Below, one piece after another: positions 13,259 through 14,710 of a DNA stretch of 14,710 bases (position 1 is its first letter; each line of letters begins with the position of its first letter). A model generated the notes under the pieces. That model did not search any database. It was not told the origin of the DNA and was given only the letters and a program-made list of their open reading frames with translations. The stretch comes from an uncultured Campylobacter sp. Its GTDB lineage: Bacteria; Campylobacterota; Campylobacteria; Campylobacterales; Campylobacteraceae. The position numbers were made by a program, and so were the translations under genes. The stretch lies in the NCBI RefSeq assembly GCF_937997465.1, contig NZ_CALKTQ010000168.1, positions 1 through 14,710 of the forward strand, read 5' to 3'.

Positions 13259-13927
13259 ATGAAAACGAACGTAAAATTTTTACTAGCCGCGTGCGCCGCG
13301 ATGCTGATAACCGGCTGCGCAACGGAGAGATCGCGCGTGGTTGAAACGCCAAAAGTCCAAACCCTAAACACCAACTATCAAGGACAAAAGATCGCCGTCT
13401 CGATCGGCCGCTTTAGCAACCAGTCCTCATACCAAAACGGCGTATTTTCAGACGGCGAGGACAGACTAGGTAACCAAGCCCAAACCATCCTCATCTCAAA
13501 TTTACAACAAAGCGGACGCTTTTCGGTGCTTGACCGCAGTAACATGCGCGCCATCAAAGAAGAAAGCGCGCTAAACAAAGAGGCGCAAAACATCAAGGGC
13601 GCAAGATACGTCATCACGGGCGACGTGACGGAGTTTGGCCGTAAAACAACTGGCGATCACCAGCTTTTCGGGATACTTGGCAAAGGCAAAACCCAAACCG
13701 CCTACGCGAAGGTAAATCTTAACGTCGTGGACGTGAAAAACTCCGAGGTGATCTATTCCACTCAGGGTGCCGGCGAGTATGAACTATCAAATCGCGAGGT
13801 GCTGGGCTTTGGCGGAAGCGCGGGATATGATTCGACGCTAAACGGCAAGGTGCTAAGCCTAGCCATCATCGAGGCCGTAAACAACCTAACGCGTGGGCTT
13901 GAAAGCGGCGCTTTCAACGCGAAATAA
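13259..13927 (+). CDS. CsgG/HfaB-like outer-envelope lipoprotein
   Basis: The 222-residue precursor has a lipoprotein signal peptide: Lys-rich start, hydrophobic core and lipobox LITGC with Cys20 as the acylated residue. The mature part resembles the CsgG family: KIAVSIGRFSNQ near residue 45, a segment ILISNLQQSGRFSVLDRSN (about 81-99), then KGARYVITGDVTEFG and strand-rich repeats. In curli systems CsgG forms the outer-membrane pore, but shorter CsgG-like lipoproteins like this one also occur with DUF4810 and DUF799 lipoproteins, as here. No curli genes are in the window, so I do not infer curli export. A strong AAAGGAG precedes the ATG. The next gene starts nine bases after its stop. Confidence 0.85.
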   Translation: MKTNVKFLLAACAAMLITGCATERSRVVETPKVQTLNTNYQGQKIAVSIGRFSNQSSYQNGVFSDGEDRLGNQAQTILISNLQQSGRFSVLDRSNMRAIKEESALNKEAQNIKGARYVITGDVTEFGRKTTGDHQLFGILGKGKTQTAYAKVNLNVVDVKNSEVIYSTQGAGEYELSNREVLGFGGSAGYDSTLNGKVLSLAIIEAVNNLTRGLESGAFNAK

Positions 13928-13936
13928 GGATAAATT

Positions 13937-14491
13937 TTGCGCTTTAAAACTCTAGCAAATTTCGCGCTCGCCTCCGCCGCCGCCATGCTACTATCTGGCT
14001 GCGCGGACGACTCGCCTAGACAGCTATACTACTGGGACGGCGCATACACGGGCTCGGTCTACGAGTACCTAAGCGAAGAGGGCGACGCGGGCGCACAGAT
14101 CGCAGCACTCGAGGAGAGCCTGCAAAAAGCCTATCAAAGAGCCGCCAAAGTCCCGCCGGGACTGCACGCGCATCTAGGCTTGCTCTATCTCTCGCAAGGA
14201 AACGGGGCAAAATTTAAAGCCTACGTCGAAAAAGAAGCCGAGCTTTATCCTGAGTCGCGCGACTACGCTATGTTTTTGCTAAATCAAAATAGCAAAACCA
14301 AGGGCGTGGCAGGCAAAACTGCGGCAAATTTGGGCGAGCAGACGAAGGAAAAAGCAGGCGCGAACGAGTCAAATTCAAGCGACAAAAGTTCAAATTTAGG
14401 CGAGCACACGAGCAAGCAAAATTTGAAAAACAAGCAAACAAAACCTGCCAAAACGAGCAAAACCGCAAAAGGAAGCCAAAATGAAAAATAA
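13937..14491 (+). CDS. DUF4810 family lipoprotein with TPR-like region
   Basis: The 184-residue precursor carries a lipoprotein signal with LLSGC and Cys22 as the lipidated residue. After it comes RQLYYWDGAYTGSVYEYL, the typical DUF4810 opening, and a helical TPR-like part (about residues 50-115, with AALEESLQKAYQRA and HAHLGLLYLSQGN). The last 60 or so residues are low-complexity, rich in Lys, Ser, Asn and Thr, and probably disordered; such a tail is longer than I would expect for the family. It starts at TTG behind AAGGATAAAT. The end overlaps the next gene by 11 bases, which implies translational coupling. It probably works as an envelope partner of the two flanking lipoproteins. Confidence 0.83.
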   Translation: MRFKTLANFALASAAAMLLSGCADDSPRQLYYWDGAYTGSVYEYLSEEGDAGAQIAALEESLQKAYQRAAKVPPGLHAHLGLLYLSQGNGAKFKAYVEKEAELYPESRDYAMFLLNQNSKTKGVAGKTAANLGEQTKEKAGANESNSSDKSSNLGEHTSKQNLKNKQTKPAKTSKTAKGSQNEK

Positions 14492-14710
14492 AATAAAATC
14501 GGCGCTTCTTGGCGCGTTTGCGGCGCTATTTCTGGGAGCGTGCGCAGGCTCGCAGCCAGAGATTTACGACTATTCGGCGTTTTTACAGACCAAGCCTCGC
14601 TCGATCGTAGTCGTGATGCCAACCAGCGACTCGTCTGAGATAAAGGCCTCCGCGGCGGTGCTAGCAAACGCGCTCTATCCGCTTAGCGAGGCGGGGGATT
14701 ACGTATTTTC
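14481..14710 (+). CDS. DUF799/GNA1162 family lipoprotein, N-terminal part
   Basis: The gene runs off the right edge; 76 codons are visible. A short signal peptide ends in the lipobox LGAC with Cys21. The mature part starts AGSQPEIYDYSAFLQTKPRS and goes on to IVVVMPTSDSSEIKASAAVL and YPLSEAGDYVF, which fits the DUF799 family typified by GNA1162 of Neisseria meningitidis, a lipoprotein also encoded next to a DUF4810/TPR lipoprotein and a CsgG-like protein. Its function is unproven; an envelope transport or assembly role has been suggested from structure. The ATG overlaps the end of the DUF4810 gene by 11 bases, with GGAAG as ribosome site. Confidence 0.85.
   Translation, partial: MKNKIKSALLGAFAALFLGACAGSQPEIYDYSAFLQTKPRSIVVVMPTSDSSEIKASAAVLANALYPLSEAGDYVF

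Overview
The window looks like the chromosome of a Campylobacter (Campylobacterota), probably a non-thermophilic, moderately GC-richer species of the rectus/showae/curvus/concisus kind. The evidence is the protein sequences (AhpC, FdxA, 48-residue L32, FabH, XseA), extended TGnTATAAT-type -10 boxes with no clear -35, and gene order. From memory, C. jejuni has the same backbone: ahpC / fdxA - ndk - DUF177 - rpmF - plsX - fabH / serC - xseA - ubiE. The species is an inference; the genus-level call rests on recalled synteny and sequence.

Layout. 1-80 (-) is the start of ahpC, divergent from fdxA (247-531) across a 166-bp regulatory region that holds a 9+9 bp inverted repeat over the fdxA promoter. 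After a terminator, a compact operon runs ndk, DUF177, rpmF, plsX, fabH (627-3546): nucleotide metabolism, ribosomal protein L32 and the entry to fatty-acid and phospholipid synthesis. rpmF (48 aa) is easily missed because it is short.

3702-7455 is the most unusual part: three tandem copies of the Campylobacter DUF2920 family, which look like alpha/beta hydrolases with a GSSHG nucleophile elbow. The first two copies are fused in one 844-codon frame. At the seam, the codon where copy 2 should start is ACG instead of ATG, and a ghost stop codon one frame away mirrors the overlap still present between copies 2 and 3. A convergent gene for an unrecognised membrane protein follows (7592-8389, -), then a 240-bp gap with two strong hairpins, then serC (8630-9706, -).

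9850-13151 (+) is a tight cluster: a CYTH-CHAD protein, ubiE/menG (menaquinone methylation) and xseA (exonuclease VII large subunit). 13259-14710 (+) is a three-lipoprotein operon: a CsgG-like protein, a DUF4810 protein and the start of a DUF799/GNA1162 protein that runs off the window. Compared with the recalled C. jejuni order, the DUF2920/membrane-protein block and the CYTH-CHAD gene appear inserted into an otherwise conserved housekeeping backbone. The word AAATTT is strikingly common in genes, spacers and start regions, and four genes appear to start with TTG in an AAAT(T)TTG context.
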